Positions 8,193 through 16,549 of a DNA stretch of 64,000 nt are shown one piece after another (position 1 is the first letter of the stretch; every line of letters begins with the position of its first letter). A model generated the notes under the pieces. It made no database searches. It was not told where the DNA came from and saw only the letters and a list, made by a program, of their open reading frames with translations. The stretch lies in assembly GCA_014240375.1 (NCBI GenBank), contig JAAZXB010000006.1:1-64000 (forward strand). The letters run 5' to 3'. Both the position numbers and the translations under genes were made by a program. The DNA is from Planctomycetota bacterium. GTDB taxonomy: Bacteria; Planctomycetota; UBA8108; UBA1146.

Positions 8193-9530
8193 TCAGCGGG
8201 TCAGGCACGAGGTGCGCAGGATGAGTCCGTGTCGATCTCGTTCGAGACCGACACGGGTCCTTTTCTCGGCGTCACTGTGGTCGCCACACTGTAGCGCCAG
8301 GGCACTGCCTCGAAGTAAGGCTCCATGGCCGTGGCGCATGCGGATTTGATCGACCTGCTCGAGGATCCGTTTCCAGCGCTGATCTGCCTGTGGATCTGCC
8401 TGTGGATCTGCCTGTGGGGTGTCGAGATCGGTGGCGAACAGGTCTCCTTGCTGAAATGTGGCGGCGAGGCGGATGCGGTCGAGTTGGATCCCGACGAAGC
8501 GGATGGCGGTGCGACGCCTTTCCATCGAGCGGCGCAGTGCCAGTGCGGCCCGGATGATGGAAGGGTCGAGGGCGGTGGGAGGGGTCAGCACGATGCGGCG
8601 ACGATCGCGGCGGTGATCACTATGAGCGATCTGGAGCGAGATGGCTCCCGCTTCCAGCCCTCTCTGACGCAGGTTCCTGGCGACTCGTTCCGCCAGATAT
8701 TCGATCATCGCATCGAGAGTGCGAGGGCAGGAGACGTCCTCGTCGAAGGAGGTTCCACGCTGGATCGATCGTGGAATCTCGCGACCACCGATGGGCCGAT
8801 GATCTTCGCCTCGGCAGCGCTCGTACAGGGACTCACCGTTTCGCCCGAGGAGTCCGGCGAGAGCCGGGCGCGAGAGTTCGCGCAATTGATCGACCTTTTC
8901 GATGCCGAGATTCGCGAGGATCTCTACGGTACGAGGACCCACCCCGGGTAAGTTCTCCAGCGGTAATCGTAGGAGCAAGGCTTCCTCTTGTTCCGGCTCC
9001 AGGTAGCCGAGCCCGTCCGGTTTGTGAAACTTGCCGATGAGTCGGGCGAACATCCGGTTACGACCGAGTCCCGCCGTGACGGTCAGTCCGGTTGTGGAAT
9101 GAATCTGGGCGCGGAGCCGGGCGATTTCTTTGGCGGGGTCCGGATAGATTCGTTCGGTTCCAGCCAGATCGCAGTACGCCTCGTCGAGGTGCTCTTCCAC
9201 CAGTGGCGACCAGTTGTGGCAGATCTCGAACATTCGAGTGGCGTAACAGCGGTAGATCGATTCGTGACCCCGTACGATCACCAGTGGCGGACATTTCCGC
9301 AGCGCCTGGCCGAGTGGCATCCCCGCCTTCAACCCGTGCTCTCTCGCTTCGTAGGAACAGGAAGCGATGACTCCACTGCCGACGGCCACCGGCTGTCCGG
9401 CGAGCCGCGGATTCCGCAACTGTTCGACCGAGGCGAAGAAGGCATCGATGTCGAGGTGGAGGATCAGCGGGCGAGGAGTCATCGATGGGGAGAACGATGG
9501 GGAGATGGATGGGGAGAACGGGGTCGACAC
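8193..9530 (-). CDS. dinB: DNA polymerase IV (Y-family translesion polymerase)
   Basis: The Y-family palm is clear: LILHLDIDAFFASVEQLRNP at the N-terminus supplies one metal-binding Asp, and EEHLDEAYCDLAG carries the catalytic Asp-Glu pair. The helix-hairpin-helix LENLPGVGPRTVEILANLGI and the little-finger domain follow. It copies past DNA lesions. A GTG at 9530 has an AAAGGA motif at good spacing; ATG 9482 would start right at the polymerase fold but has no clear ribosome binding site. The stretch between them is a 12-bp repeat encoding Ser-Pro-rich sequence. Another 12-bp array near the C-terminus encodes DPQA units. A LexA-type operator lies 63 bases upstream, so it is probably SOS-induced. 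Confidence 0.93.
   Translation of the reverse strand: MSTPFSPSISPSFSPSMTPRPLILHLDIDAFFASVEQLRNPRLAGQPVAVGSGVIASCSYEAREHGLKAGMPLGQALRKCPPLVIVRGHESIYRCYATRMFEICHNWSPLVEEHLDEAYCDLAGTERIYPDPAKEIARLRAQIHSTTGLTVTAGLGRNRMFARLIGKFHKPDGLGYLEPEQEEALLLRLPLENLPGVGPRTVEILANLGIEKVDQLRELSRPALAGLLGRNGESLYERCRGEDHRPIGGREIPRSIQRGTSFDEDVSCPRTLDAMIEYLAERVARNLRQRGLEAGAISLQIAHSDHRRDRRRIVLTPPTALDPSIIRAALALRRSMERRRTAIRFVGIQLDRIRLAATFQQGDLFATDLDTPQADPQADPQADQRWKRILEQVDQIRMRHGHGALLRGSALALQCGDHSDAEKRTRVGLERDRHGLILRTSCLTR
8381..8416 (-). repeat. Tandem 12-bp repeat, three perfect copies, inside dinB
   Basis: Three identical copies of gatctgcctgtg lie at 8381, 8393 and 8405. On the coding strand they encode three DPQA units in the C-terminal region of DNA polymerase IV. 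The period keeps the frame, so copy-number change would only lengthen or shorten the linker. Confidence 0.95.
9484..9519 (-). repeat. Tandem 12-bp repeat at the dinB 5' end, three copies
   Basis: Copies of gatggggagaac lie at 9484 and 9508, with a two-base variant (gatggggagatg) between them at 9496. If the GTG at 9530 is the start, they encode a Ser-Pro-rich N-terminal leader; if ATG 9482 is the start, they lie in the 5' untranslated region. Confidence 0.9.
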
Positions 9531-9592
9531 GGGAGGTCCTTTCTTTTCGTGTTCTTTTCTTTCGGGGCGACAAGCGGGGTGGGACAGGATAG

Positions 9593-9606
9593 CGAACATC
9601 TGTTCG
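9593..9606 (-). promoter_or_regulatory. LexA-binding site (SOS box) upstream of dinB
   Basis: The sequence CGAACATCTGTTCG fits the CGAAC-N4-GTTCG consensus known for LexA of Gram-positive bacteria. It sits 63 bases before the GTG start of dinB. The same core occurs upstream of lexA at 25320-25333, differing only at the outermost base. Two matches to this rare motif, both upstream of canonical SOS genes, make the assignment strong. Confidence 0.88.
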
Positions 9607-9727
9607 CCATCTACCCTTGGCTTGTGCTGTGCGATCCTGGACAGCACCATGCGCCCCCATGAGGCGGATGAGGTCCGATGAGGACCCTTGAAGACCGATG
9701 AAGTGCAGCGGTGAGAGGAACAAATAG

Positions 9728-10546
9728 ATGGAAACGCTCCAGTGGGAAGGCCCAGACGCCAGCGGCCTGGCGACACTGACACTGCAACGGCCCGGTCATT
9801 TGAACTCCCTCGACGGCACGATGGTCGAGGAACTGGAGGTGGTGCTCAGCGAGGTCGCCAAGAATCGGGCGATCCGGGTGCTTCGACTGACGGGAGCGGG
9901 GCGCGGCTTCATGGCTGGCGGCGATCTACGCTGGTTTGCCGGGATGTTTGCCAGTTGTACCGACCCGGACCAGCGGCGTGAGGTGGTCGCCGAGGAGATT
10001 CGCTCGGTACACCGCACCATCCTCGCCATCGATCGGCTGACGATTCCGGTGGTGGCCCAGGTACACGGAGCGTGTGCTGGATTCGGCTTGAGTCTGGCAC
10101 TGGCGTGTGACCTGGTGATCTGCGCCAGCGACAGCAAGATCACCCTCGCCTACACCGGCATCGGCACCAGTCCTGACGGTGGATCGACCTATCAACTGCA
10201 GCGCTTGATCGGTCGTCAGCGAGCGATGCAACTGGCACTGCTCAACGAGCGTATCGATGGAGACACCGCCTGCTCCTGGGGACTCTTCGCTCGTGCGGTC
10301 GATCGGGATCAACTGGAGGAAGAAACGATGCGAGTTTGCACGCAACTGGCCAATGGACCGACAGAGGCTCTTGGTCGTACGCGCAAGCTTCTTCGTGACG
10401 ACAGCGGTACGCTGGAGCAAGTACTGGAGGCGGAGGCACTCTCCTTCGGAGAATGTGCCGCAGGAATCGAGTTTTCCGAGGGGGTACAAGCTTTCATCGA
10501 GAAGCGGCCGCCCAATTACAGATCAGCGACAGGAGGTGCGTCTTGA
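9728..10546 (+). CDS. Crotonase-fold enzyme (enoyl-CoA hydratase/isomerase family, PaaG-like)
   Basis: A 272-residue crotonase with both oxyanion-hole segments (GRGFMAGGDLRWF and HGACAGFGLSLALACDL). The two catalytic Glu residues of true enoyl-CoA hydratases are absent: by alignment from memory the first is Ser and the second Tyr. Instead there is an Asp in GTSPDGGSTYQL, the position used by PaaG-type and dienoyl-CoA isomerases. An isomerase or other CoA-ester rearrangement is therefore more likely than hydration. It has a GAGAGG ribosome binding motif, and its stop overlaps the TTG start of the next gene (TTGA), so it is co-translated with the SDR. Confidence 0.85.
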   Translation: METLQWEGPDASGLATLTLQRPGHLNSLDGTMVEELEVVLSEVAKNRAIRVLRLTGAGRGFMAGGDLRWFAGMFASCTDPDQRREVVAEEIRSVHRTILAIDRLTIPVVAQVHGACAGFGLSLALACDLVICASDSKITLAYTGIGTSPDGGSTYQLQRLIGRQRAMQLALLNERIDGDTACSWGLFARAVDRDQLEEETMRVCTQLANGPTEALGRTRKLLRDDSGTLEQVLEAEALSFGECAAGIEFSEGVQAFIEKRPPNYRSATGGAS

Positions 10547-11406
10547 ACCCTCAATCTTCTCCAGCCACGCCGCTGGCAGGCAAGGTGATGATGATCTCGG
10601 GAGGAAGTCGTGGAATCGGCCGTGCGATCGCCCTGCGTGCCGCTCGTGACGGGGCCAAGGTGGTGATCGCGGCAAAGACCGACCAGCCGCATCCACAACT
10701 GCCTGGAACGATTCACGAGACCGCGAAGATGGTCGAGGATGCAGGCGGTGAAGCGCTCGCCGTCAAGATGGATATTCGCGACGATGAACTGGTCGAGGCG
10801 GCGGTCGCGGCAGCGGTGGATCGCTTCGGCAGAATCGACATCCTGGTCAACAATGCCAGCGCCATCTCCCTGACTCCGGTGAGCCAGACTCCGATGAAAC
10901 GCGTCGATCTGATGTTCGATGTCAATGTGAGAGGAACCTACACCTTCACCCGGGCCGCCATCGAGGCGATGAGTCACGGCGACGGAGCTCATGTGGTCAA
11001 TCTCTCGCCGCCGCTCTCGCTGCGACCGGTCTGGTTTGCGCGGCATACCGCCTACACCATCTCCAAGTACGGGATGAGTCTGTGCGTGCTCGGGATGAGT
11101 GAAGAACTGAAACCGCTCGGGATCGCGGTCAACGGTCTTTGGCCCCGTACCGTCATCGACACCGAAGCACTACGGTTGATTCCGGGAATGGATCGCAGAG
11201 CGACGCGCAGGCCCGAGATCGTCGCCGATGCTTTGCACGCCATCGTCGAACGAGATCCAGCAGAGGTCACCGGAAACTTCTTCCTCGACGAGGATGTGCT
11301 GCGAGAGCGGGGGGTCGATCCCGATTCTTATGCCACCGTCGAGGGGGTCGCGCCGATGCCCGATCTGTTCATCGACGGTCCCGGATCGATGTTCCCCGAC
11401 TGTTGA
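10543..11406 (+). CDS. Short-chain dehydrogenase/reductase, HSDL2-like
   Basis: A 287-residue SDR with the cofactor motif SGGSRGIGRAIA near residue 20, the structural NNAS motif, and a catalytic Tyr-x3-Lys in TAYTISKYGMS. The downstream ELKPLGIAVNGLWPRTVIDTEA stretch is characteristic of the HSDL2 (hydroxysteroid dehydrogenase-like 2) group associated with fatty-acid metabolism. The TTG start at 10543 is chosen because AGGAGGTG lies five bases upstream and the NAD-binding strand follows at the usual distance; a longer frame upstream merely shadows the crotonase gene. It overlaps the crotonase stop by four bases. Confidence 0.87.
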   Translation: MNPQSSPATPLAGKVMMISGGSRGIGRAIALRAARDGAKVVIAAKTDQPHPQLPGTIHETAKMVEDAGGEALAVKMDIRDDELVEAAVAAAVDRFGRIDILVNNASAISLTPVSQTPMKRVDLMFDVNVRGTYTFTRAAIEAMSHGDGAHVVNLSPPLSLRPVWFARHTAYTISKYGMSLCVLGMSEELKPLGIAVNGLWPRTVIDTEALRLIPGMDRRATRRPEIVADALHAIVERDPAEVTGNFFLDEDVLRERGVDPDSYATVEGVAPMPDLFIDGPGSMFPDC

Positions 11407-11853
11407 TCAGCGCAGTTTTACCAGTTGGGCCCGCACCTCATCGCTGAGGGCGACCTTTTCGCCCGTTCGATAATCGATCTCGACGATGCGGGAAGTGCCC
11501 AGAGCGACCACCTTGCCCTGCTGTTTCGACTCGAGGCGATGTTCCAGGGTGTACCGATCGATGCCGATGTCGGAGGCCCGGATCATCGAGGTGACGGTGT
11601 CGGGATGCTGGACCGGGCTGCGAAAGATGCACTCGACCCGGGCGAGGATCGGCCCGATGCCGGTGCGAGGACCCAGTTCTCTCGATCCGATGCGCTCAAA
11701 CACCTCGAAACGGGCATCCTCGAACCAGCGCAAGAATCGCGTGTTATTGACATGGCCGAGGGCATCCATGTCACCCCAGGCCACCACGATGGGAAGCTGT
11801 AAGGGCCAGTAATCTTGCGCCGATGGCTGATTTTGGTGATTTCCATCGGTCAT
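11407..11853 (-). CDS. Acyl-CoA thioesterase, hotdog fold (4HBT/YbgC type)
   Basis: A 148-residue hotdog protein with VAWGDMDALGHVNNTRFLRWFEDARFEVF, the signature of 4-hydroxybenzoyl-CoA thioesterase-like enzymes, in which the first Asp acts in catalysis. It hydrolyses acyl-CoA thioesters. ATG 11853 is preferred to an upstream start at 11892 because GGGAG lies at the right distance and the extra residues are not family-like. It ends directly against the SDR gene on the other strand. With the crotonase and SDR it makes a small CoA-ester group. Confidence 0.87.
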   Translation of the reverse strand: MTDGNHQNQPSAQDYWPLQLPIVVAWGDMDALGHVNNTRFLRWFEDARFEVFERIGSRELGPRTGIGPILARVECIFRSPVQHPDTVTSMIRASDIGIDRYTLEHRLESKQQGKVVALGTSRIVEIDYRTGEKVALSDEVRAQLVKLR

Positions 11854-12237
11854 CTGGGGCTCCCTGTCGCCACTTCTACCGCCTATTCGCACTTCCAGGA
11901 CACTTTGAACCAGAAGAGTTGTGATTGCCAGAGCAGATGATGCTTGTCTGATGCCCCGTCAATCCCGTATCTTCCCTTCTCGTAGACGCTTTGGTCCGGA
12001 GCAAATGTCGAGAAGTGAGAAGTCGAGGTGTGTGGTGATGAGGGGGAGGTGGGTCCTCTCTCTTGCAGTCATGACGGCCCAGTCATGATCACTCAGTCAT
12101 GACCACTCAGTCATGACGACGCCTTCCAAGTTCATCTCTCGAGAGTCCGGATGATCTCGTCGGAGAGCCCGCCGGATGTCTGGCACCACTCCCCGGGATT
12201 CATCGAAGCGTTCATCTCAGCAAGGAGGTACACCAGC
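11854..12237. other. Intergenic region upstream of the DUF1302-RND operon
   Basis: These 384 bases lie between divergent genes and should carry both promoters. The notable content is a four-copy 14-bp repeat at 12066-12121. An AAGGAGG ribosome binding site sits just before 12238. No small gene, RNA gene or terminator was recognised. Confidence 0.6.
12066..12121. repeat. Four tandem 14-bp units, each containing a GTCATGA half or full palindrome
   Basis: Units start at 12066, 12080, 12094 and 12108, each beginning CAGTCATGA. In units 1, 3 and 4 the core GTCATGAC is a perfect 8-bp palindrome; unit 2 has GTCATGAT. The array ends 117 bases before the start of the DUF1302 gene, where cooperative operators commonly lie. 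It may instead be one more of the neutral short repeats seen in this window. Confidence 0.85.
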
Positions 12238-14052
12238 ATGCGAGGATCTCGTTCCCCGCTTGGATCACGAGCGCGGCTTCAGGCCGCTCTCTTCGTGACC
12301 ATCTTTACCCTGGCACCAGTCATCGCCGGAGCCATCGAGTTCGACCTGATCCATGGAAAGGTCACGGGACACTTCGATACCACCGTCTCCGCAGGACTTT
12401 CCTGGAGAGTTTCGGAGCGAGATCCCAGTATCATCGGAACCACCAATGGCGGTACCGGACACTCCCTCAACGGAGATGACGGAAACCTCAATTACGATGT
12501 AGGGGATATCTTCTCGCAAAACCTCAAGGTGTTGCACGAGATCTCCTTCGATGTCGACGAGTACTTTGTTTTTGTGAGAGGATTTTACTTCACCGACTTT
12601 GCCGTCCGTGAAGGCGATGTTCTCGCGGAAGGCCGCCCCGCATTGAATGGCACTGCAGAGCGATTTGCGGGCCAGAATGCGGTCCTGCTCGATGCGTGGA
12701 TCCGCGGAGATTTTGGCAACATCGACAATCCGTTGACGGTGACCCTGGGAAGCCAGGTGATCAACTGGGGGGAGAGTACCTTCATCCAGAATGGTCTCAA
12801 CACCATCAACCCGGTCGATCTGTCGAAACTGCGAGCCGCCGGTTCAGAGATCAAGGAAGCACTGGTGCCGATTCCGGCCGCCAAGTTCGACTACGATCTC
12901 TCCGATACCGTCGCGTTGCAGGGCTTTTACCAGCTCGGCTGGCGCCCGACTCGACTTGAACCGCTCGGCACCTACTTCTCGGTCACGGACATCGCCAGTC
13001 CGGGAGGAAACCATGTGTTGCTGGGCTTCGGTGTCGACGATCAGATCGTCGATACTCCGGTTCCAGGACCGATTGGCACCAATCCCACTTACAACTCACC
13101 GGTCGGAGTGGGAGTACATCGCACCGGTGACAGGACTCCCGATGACCTCGGTCAGTACGGTCTCTCCGCTCGCTGGTTCATCGAGGAACTGGGCGGTACC
13201 GAGATCGGCCTGTTCTACACTCATCTACACAGTCGACTGCCCATCATCAGTGCCATCACCGGAACTCCAGCAGGGGTCGCAGCCGGCGACTACGGCGGCT
13301 CTGCCGAGTACTTCCTCGAGTACCCTGAAGATATCGATACCTTCGGGATCGCTTTCAACTCCGACCTTGGAAATACCGGGATCGCCCTGCAGGGGGAAGC
13401 CTCTCTTCACATCGACCAGCCGTTGCAGGTCGATGATGTGGAGATCCTCTTTGCTGCACTGTCCCCGCTCAACGGGGTGTTCGGTCAGAGTACCATCGGT
13501 GCATTTGATTACGGTGAGACGATTCATGGTTTCAATCGCAAGGATGTCGCCCAGGCTCAATTCAGTTTGACCAAGGTGATGGCGGGTCTGTTCGGTGCCG
13601 ACCAGGCTGCAATGGTCGGTGAATTCGCAGCGACCTATGTCAACGAAATGGAAGACCAGGCCAACTTCCGCTACGAGGCGACGGGAACCTACACCAGTGG
13701 TACCGACCTCTTCACCGGCCTGGGTATTCAGCCCGGAACTGAGCCGCTCTCTGCGTTCCCGGACGCCCTTTCGATGGGGTACAAGGCGTTGCTCAAGCTG
13801 ACCTACTACAACGCCATCGGTTCGCTGGCGGTCTCGCCAATCGTGGCATTTTCTCATGATGTCGAGGGGACCTCACCGGTACCCGTGGCGAACTTCATCG
13901 AGGGGCGCAAGGGAATCAGCACCTCGGTAGCGGTCGGCGCCCTCGGATTGTGGGATGTCAAACTCGGTTACACCAACTCGTTCGGCGGTAGTCGATACAA
14001 CCTGCGAAACGACCGAGATTTCATGTCCCTCACCGCCAGCTACTCATTCTAG
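12238..14052 (+). CDS. DUF1302-family outer-membrane beta-barrel protein
   Basis: A protein of about 604 residues with a Sec signal peptide (LQAALFVTIFTLAPVIAGA, about 14-32) and a Gly/aromatic-rich body with alternating strands. The last residue is Phe (TASYSF), the usual outer-membrane beta-barrel ending. The ITLGSQVINWGESTF-like segment, the NTINPVDLSKLRAAGSEIKE stretch and the neighbouring DUF1329 gene identify DUF1302. This family is genetically linked to DUF1329 and RND/MMPL transporters in many Gram-negatives; its biochemical role is not established. Start at ATG 12238 from AAGGAGG nine bases upstream. It is the first gene of a four-gene operon. Confidence 0.87.
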   Translation: MRGSRSPLGSRARLQAALFVTIFTLAPVIAGAIEFDLIHGKVTGHFDTTVSAGLSWRVSERDPSIIGTTNGGTGHSLNGDDGNLNYDVGDIFSQNLKVLHEISFDVDEYFVFVRGFYFTDFAVREGDVLAEGRPALNGTAERFAGQNAVLLDAWIRGDFGNIDNPLTVTLGSQVINWGESTFIQNGLNTINPVDLSKLRAAGSEIKEALVPIPAAKFDYDLSDTVALQGFYQLGWRPTRLEPLGTYFSVTDIASPGGNHVLLGFGVDDQIVDTPVPGPIGTNPTYNSPVGVGVHRTGDRTPDDLGQYGLSARWFIEELGGTEIGLFYTHLHSRLPIISAITGTPAGVAAGDYGGSAEYFLEYPEDIDTFGIAFNSDLGNTGIALQGEASLHIDQPLQVDDVEILFAALSPLNGVFGQSTIGAFDYGETIHGFNRKDVAQAQFSLTKVMAGLFGADQAAMVGEFAATYVNEMEDQANFRYEATGTYTSGTDLFTGLGIQPGTEPLSAFPDALSMGYKALLKLTYYNAIGSLAVSPIVAFSHDVEGTSPVPVANFIEGRKGISTSVAVGALGLWDVKLGYTNSFGGSRYNLRNDRDFMSLTASYSF

Positions 14053-14064
14053 GAGGAGACCTCA

Positions 14065-15432
14065 ATGTTGAATCAAAAGATCGTCCTCGGCGTGTTGCTA
14101 CTGGGAGCCATTGGCCTGGTTGCAACGGTACCATCTGCGGCGGACGGCCCTGAACTGGGCAAGGAACTGACCGCAATGGGCGCCATCCAGGCGGGCAATG
14201 GAAGCGGATCCAAGGCGGGAACGATTCCTCCCTGGACCGGTGGATACAGCACCATTCCTGCCGGCTGGAAGCCTGGGGATCACTATGTCGATCCGTTCGC
14301 CAGCGACAAACCGCTGTACAAGATCGATGGCGAGAACTACCAGAAGTACTCGAAGTTCCTCTCTGCCGGGCAGGTCGCGATGTTCGAGCGCTACCCCGAC
14401 AGTTGGTACATGAATGTGTACCCTTCGCGACGCAGTGCTTGTTATCCGGAAGACATCTACAAGGCTTCCCTCGAGAACGCAGCAACTGCTTCATTGACCG
14501 CCGACGGCAATGGCGTCAAGGATTGCCGCCGTACTTCTCCCTTCCCGATTCCAGAGAGTGGACTGGAAGTGCTGTGGAATCACATGCTGCGCTACCGCGG
14601 CGAAGTGATGGCTCGCACCATCGGTCAGGTCGCTCCCACTCCCGATGGGAGTTACGTGATGGTGCGCATCGAGGAGCAGGTGATGTGGCGTTACAACCGT
14701 GAGGGGATGAGTTCGGCGAATTCGGACAATGTTCTGGCCAAATTCTACCAGGGAGTGATTTCCCCGCCGCGACTGGCGGGCACCAAGTTGCATGTCCACG
14801 AGTCGCTCGATCAGGCTCAGGATCCTCGTCAGGCCTGGGTCTACAGCGCTGGACTGCGACGCGTACGCCGTGCGCCACAGGTGGCCTTCGACAATCCTGG
14901 AACCGCCAGCGATGGTCAGCGGACCAATGACCAGTTCGACATGTTCAATGGCAGTCCCGAGCGCTACGACTGGAAGTTGATCGGTCGCCAGGAGATGATC
15001 GTCCCCTACAACTGCTACAAGTCTCACAATGCCGAGGTCGATCCGGATCAGATGATCCGGGCAGGACACCTGAACCCGGATCTGCTTCGCTATGAGCATC
15101 ATCGGGTCTGGAAGGTGGAGGCCACGGTCAAGTCGGGTACCAGTCATCTCTACGCCAAGCGCGTCATGCACTTCGATGAAGATTCGTGGCAGCCGCTGGT
15201 GGTCGATCAGTACGACAATTCGGGTAAGATCTGGCGAGTGTCCGAGGCGTATCCCATCGTCTATTACGACATTCCCATCTTCTACGACTCGCTGCTGGCG
15301 CACTATGATCTGCAAAATGGTCGCTATCTCGCCATCGGATTCAATGCTCCCGGTCAGGTCGAACGATTTGATGTGACCCTGCGAGACAAGGACTTCTCTC
15401 CGGCAGCACTTTCGCGGCGTGGAAGAAGATAG
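14065..15432 (+). CDS. DUF1329-family periplasmic protein
   Basis: A 455-residue protein with a signal peptide (IVLGVLLLGAIGLVATVPSAA). The mature part begins LGKELTAMGAIQAGNGSGS and continues IPPWTGG, the conserved opening of DUF1329. The C-terminal half (YEHHRVWKVEATVKSGTSHLYAKRVMHFDEDSWQ) fits the LolA/LolB-like lipid-binding fold suggested for the family. It starts 12 bases after the DUF1302 stop with GGAGG upstream. The pair is inferred to form a periplasm/outer-membrane conduit serving the RND protein at 16546. A strong terminator follows. Confidence 0.9.
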   Translation: MLNQKIVLGVLLLGAIGLVATVPSAADGPELGKELTAMGAIQAGNGSGSKAGTIPPWTGGYSTIPAGWKPGDHYVDPFASDKPLYKIDGENYQKYSKFLSAGQVAMFERYPDSWYMNVYPSRRSACYPEDIYKASLENAATASLTADGNGVKDCRRTSPFPIPESGLEVLWNHMLRYRGEVMARTIGQVAPTPDGSYVMVRIEEQVMWRYNREGMSSANSDNVLAKFYQGVISPPRLAGTKLHVHESLDQAQDPRQAWVYSAGLRRVRRAPQVAFDNPGTASDGQRTNDQFDMFNGSPERYDWKLIGRQEMIVPYNCYKSHNAEVDPDQMIRAGHLNPDLLRYEHHRVWKVEATVKSGTSHLYAKRVMHFDEDSWQPLVVDQYDNSGKIWRVSEAYPIVYYDIPIFYDSLLAHYDLQNGRYLAIGFNAPGQVERFDVTLRDKDFSPAALSRRGRR

Positions 15433-15462
15433 TCGCATCTGACCCCCAGGTGCAGATCAACT

Positions 15463-15506
15463 GCCGGGCGGGTGGGGAACAGACCCCACCCGCCCGGCTT
15501 CTTTTC
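15463..15506 (+). terminator. Rho-independent terminator after the DUF1329 gene
   Basis: A 15-bp GC-only stem (GCCGGGCGGGTGGGG paired with CCCCACCCGCCCGGC) with a short AACAGA loop is followed by TTCTTTTC. It lies between the DUF1329 and YCF48-like genes, so it may be an attenuator that lowers expression of the inner-membrane genes relative to the outer-membrane and periplasmic ones. Confidence 0.85.
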
Positions 15507-15523
15507 ATCATGGAAGGTGCATC

Positions 15524-16549
15524 ATGATTCGAGCGGCGGTGGCGATCCTGACTGATTGGCGCACTCTGGTGCTGGCTCTGGCACCGGTAGCAGTATTGCT
15601 CCTCTCCTTTGGCATCGACCTCGCTGAAGCGCGGGTCGGGGATGACCCGACCGTCGCGGATCGCTCGCACATGGCGGACAAGGCGGAATCTGCCTTGCTG
15701 GTCGGAGCGACCTGCGTCGGTGATGTGGTGCTGGTCTCGGGGAATCACGGTTTGATCCTCCGTTCCGCCGATGGTGGGAAAACGTATCAGCAGATTGAAG
15801 TTCCGACTCGGCGTATGCTGACGGCGATTATCCTCGATGATCAGGGGACCGCCTTTGCCGTCGGCCACGACACCACCGTGTTGCGATCGCGCGACTCAGG
15901 CCTCAGCTGGCAATCGGTGTACTGCGATCCCGAAGCGGATCTGGGGCTCTTCTCGATCCAGGCCTTCGGTGATTCACGAGTGGTTGCGGTGGGTGCTTTC
16001 GGCACGCTGCTGATCAGCGATGATGGCGGGGATCACTGGAAGCAAGAGCTGATCTCGGAAGATGGCCCGCACCTCTATTCACTTCAGAAATCCGCTGAAC
16101 GGCTGGTAGTCACGGGTGAGTTTGGTTCCATCTTCGAGAGTCGAGATGGAGGAGACGAGTGGACTGCACTGGAGAGCCCTTACGACGGCACCTTCTTCCA
16201 CGTGATGATCAACAGCCCCGATTCCATCATCGTGATGGGTTTGCGTGGCAACCTGTGGGAGGGGCATCCTGGACGCTGGAAGCGTATCGATTCGGGATCG
16301 GAGGCGGCACTCTTCGGCGGCTGCAGGGTCGGCCCGGATGAAGTGATCGTGGTAGGAGATGAGGGGCGCGCCCTTCATCGTTTAGCGGACGGATCGTGGT
16401 CCGATATCTCACCCGGGGAACGAAGAATCCTCAGTACTGTTATCCTCTTGCCGGACGGAAAACTGCAGTTGTTCGGCGAGAAGGGATACCGTGGCACCGA
16501 TCGGCCCTCAGCCGTGAAGCCGCAGGACTCGGGGAAGGGTGACCGATGA
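15524..16549 (+). CDS. YCF48/BNR-repeat beta-propeller exported protein
   Basis: A 341-residue protein with an N-terminal hydrophobic segment (about 15-32) that acts as a signal peptide or anchor. Repeated blades of the kind GLILRSADGGKTYQQI, TTVLRSRDSGLSWQSV, GTLLISDDGGDHWKQE and GSIFESRDGGDEWTAL follow: Asp-box/BNR motifs of the YCF48 (HCF136-like) propeller. Such proteins assist membrane complex assembly, and this subgroup is typically encoded beside MMPL-type RND transporters. It overlaps the RND gene by four bases (ATGA), implying stoichiometric coupled synthesis. The start has GGAAGG seven bases upstream. Confidence 0.87.
   Translation: MIRAAVAILTDWRTLVLALAPVAVLLLSFGIDLAEARVGDDPTVADRSHMADKAESALLVGATCVGDVVLVSGNHGLILRSADGGKTYQQIEVPTRRMLTAIILDDQGTAFAVGHDTTVLRSRDSGLSWQSVYCDPEADLGLFSIQAFGDSRVVAVGAFGTLLISDDGGDHWKQELISEDGPHLYSLQKSAERLVVTGEFGSIFESRDGGDEWTALESPYDGTFFHVMINSPDSIIVMGLRGNLWEGHPGRWKRIDSGSEAALFGGCRVGPDEVIVVGDEGRALHRLADGSWSDISPGERRILSTVILLPDGKLQLFGEKGYRGTDRPSAVKPQDSGKGDR

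Noticed and set aside
14491..15438. A 315-codon open frame on the minus strand inside the DUF1329 gene
   Set aside because: It is antisense to a well-supported gene, has no family resemblance and arises from GC-rich codon use.
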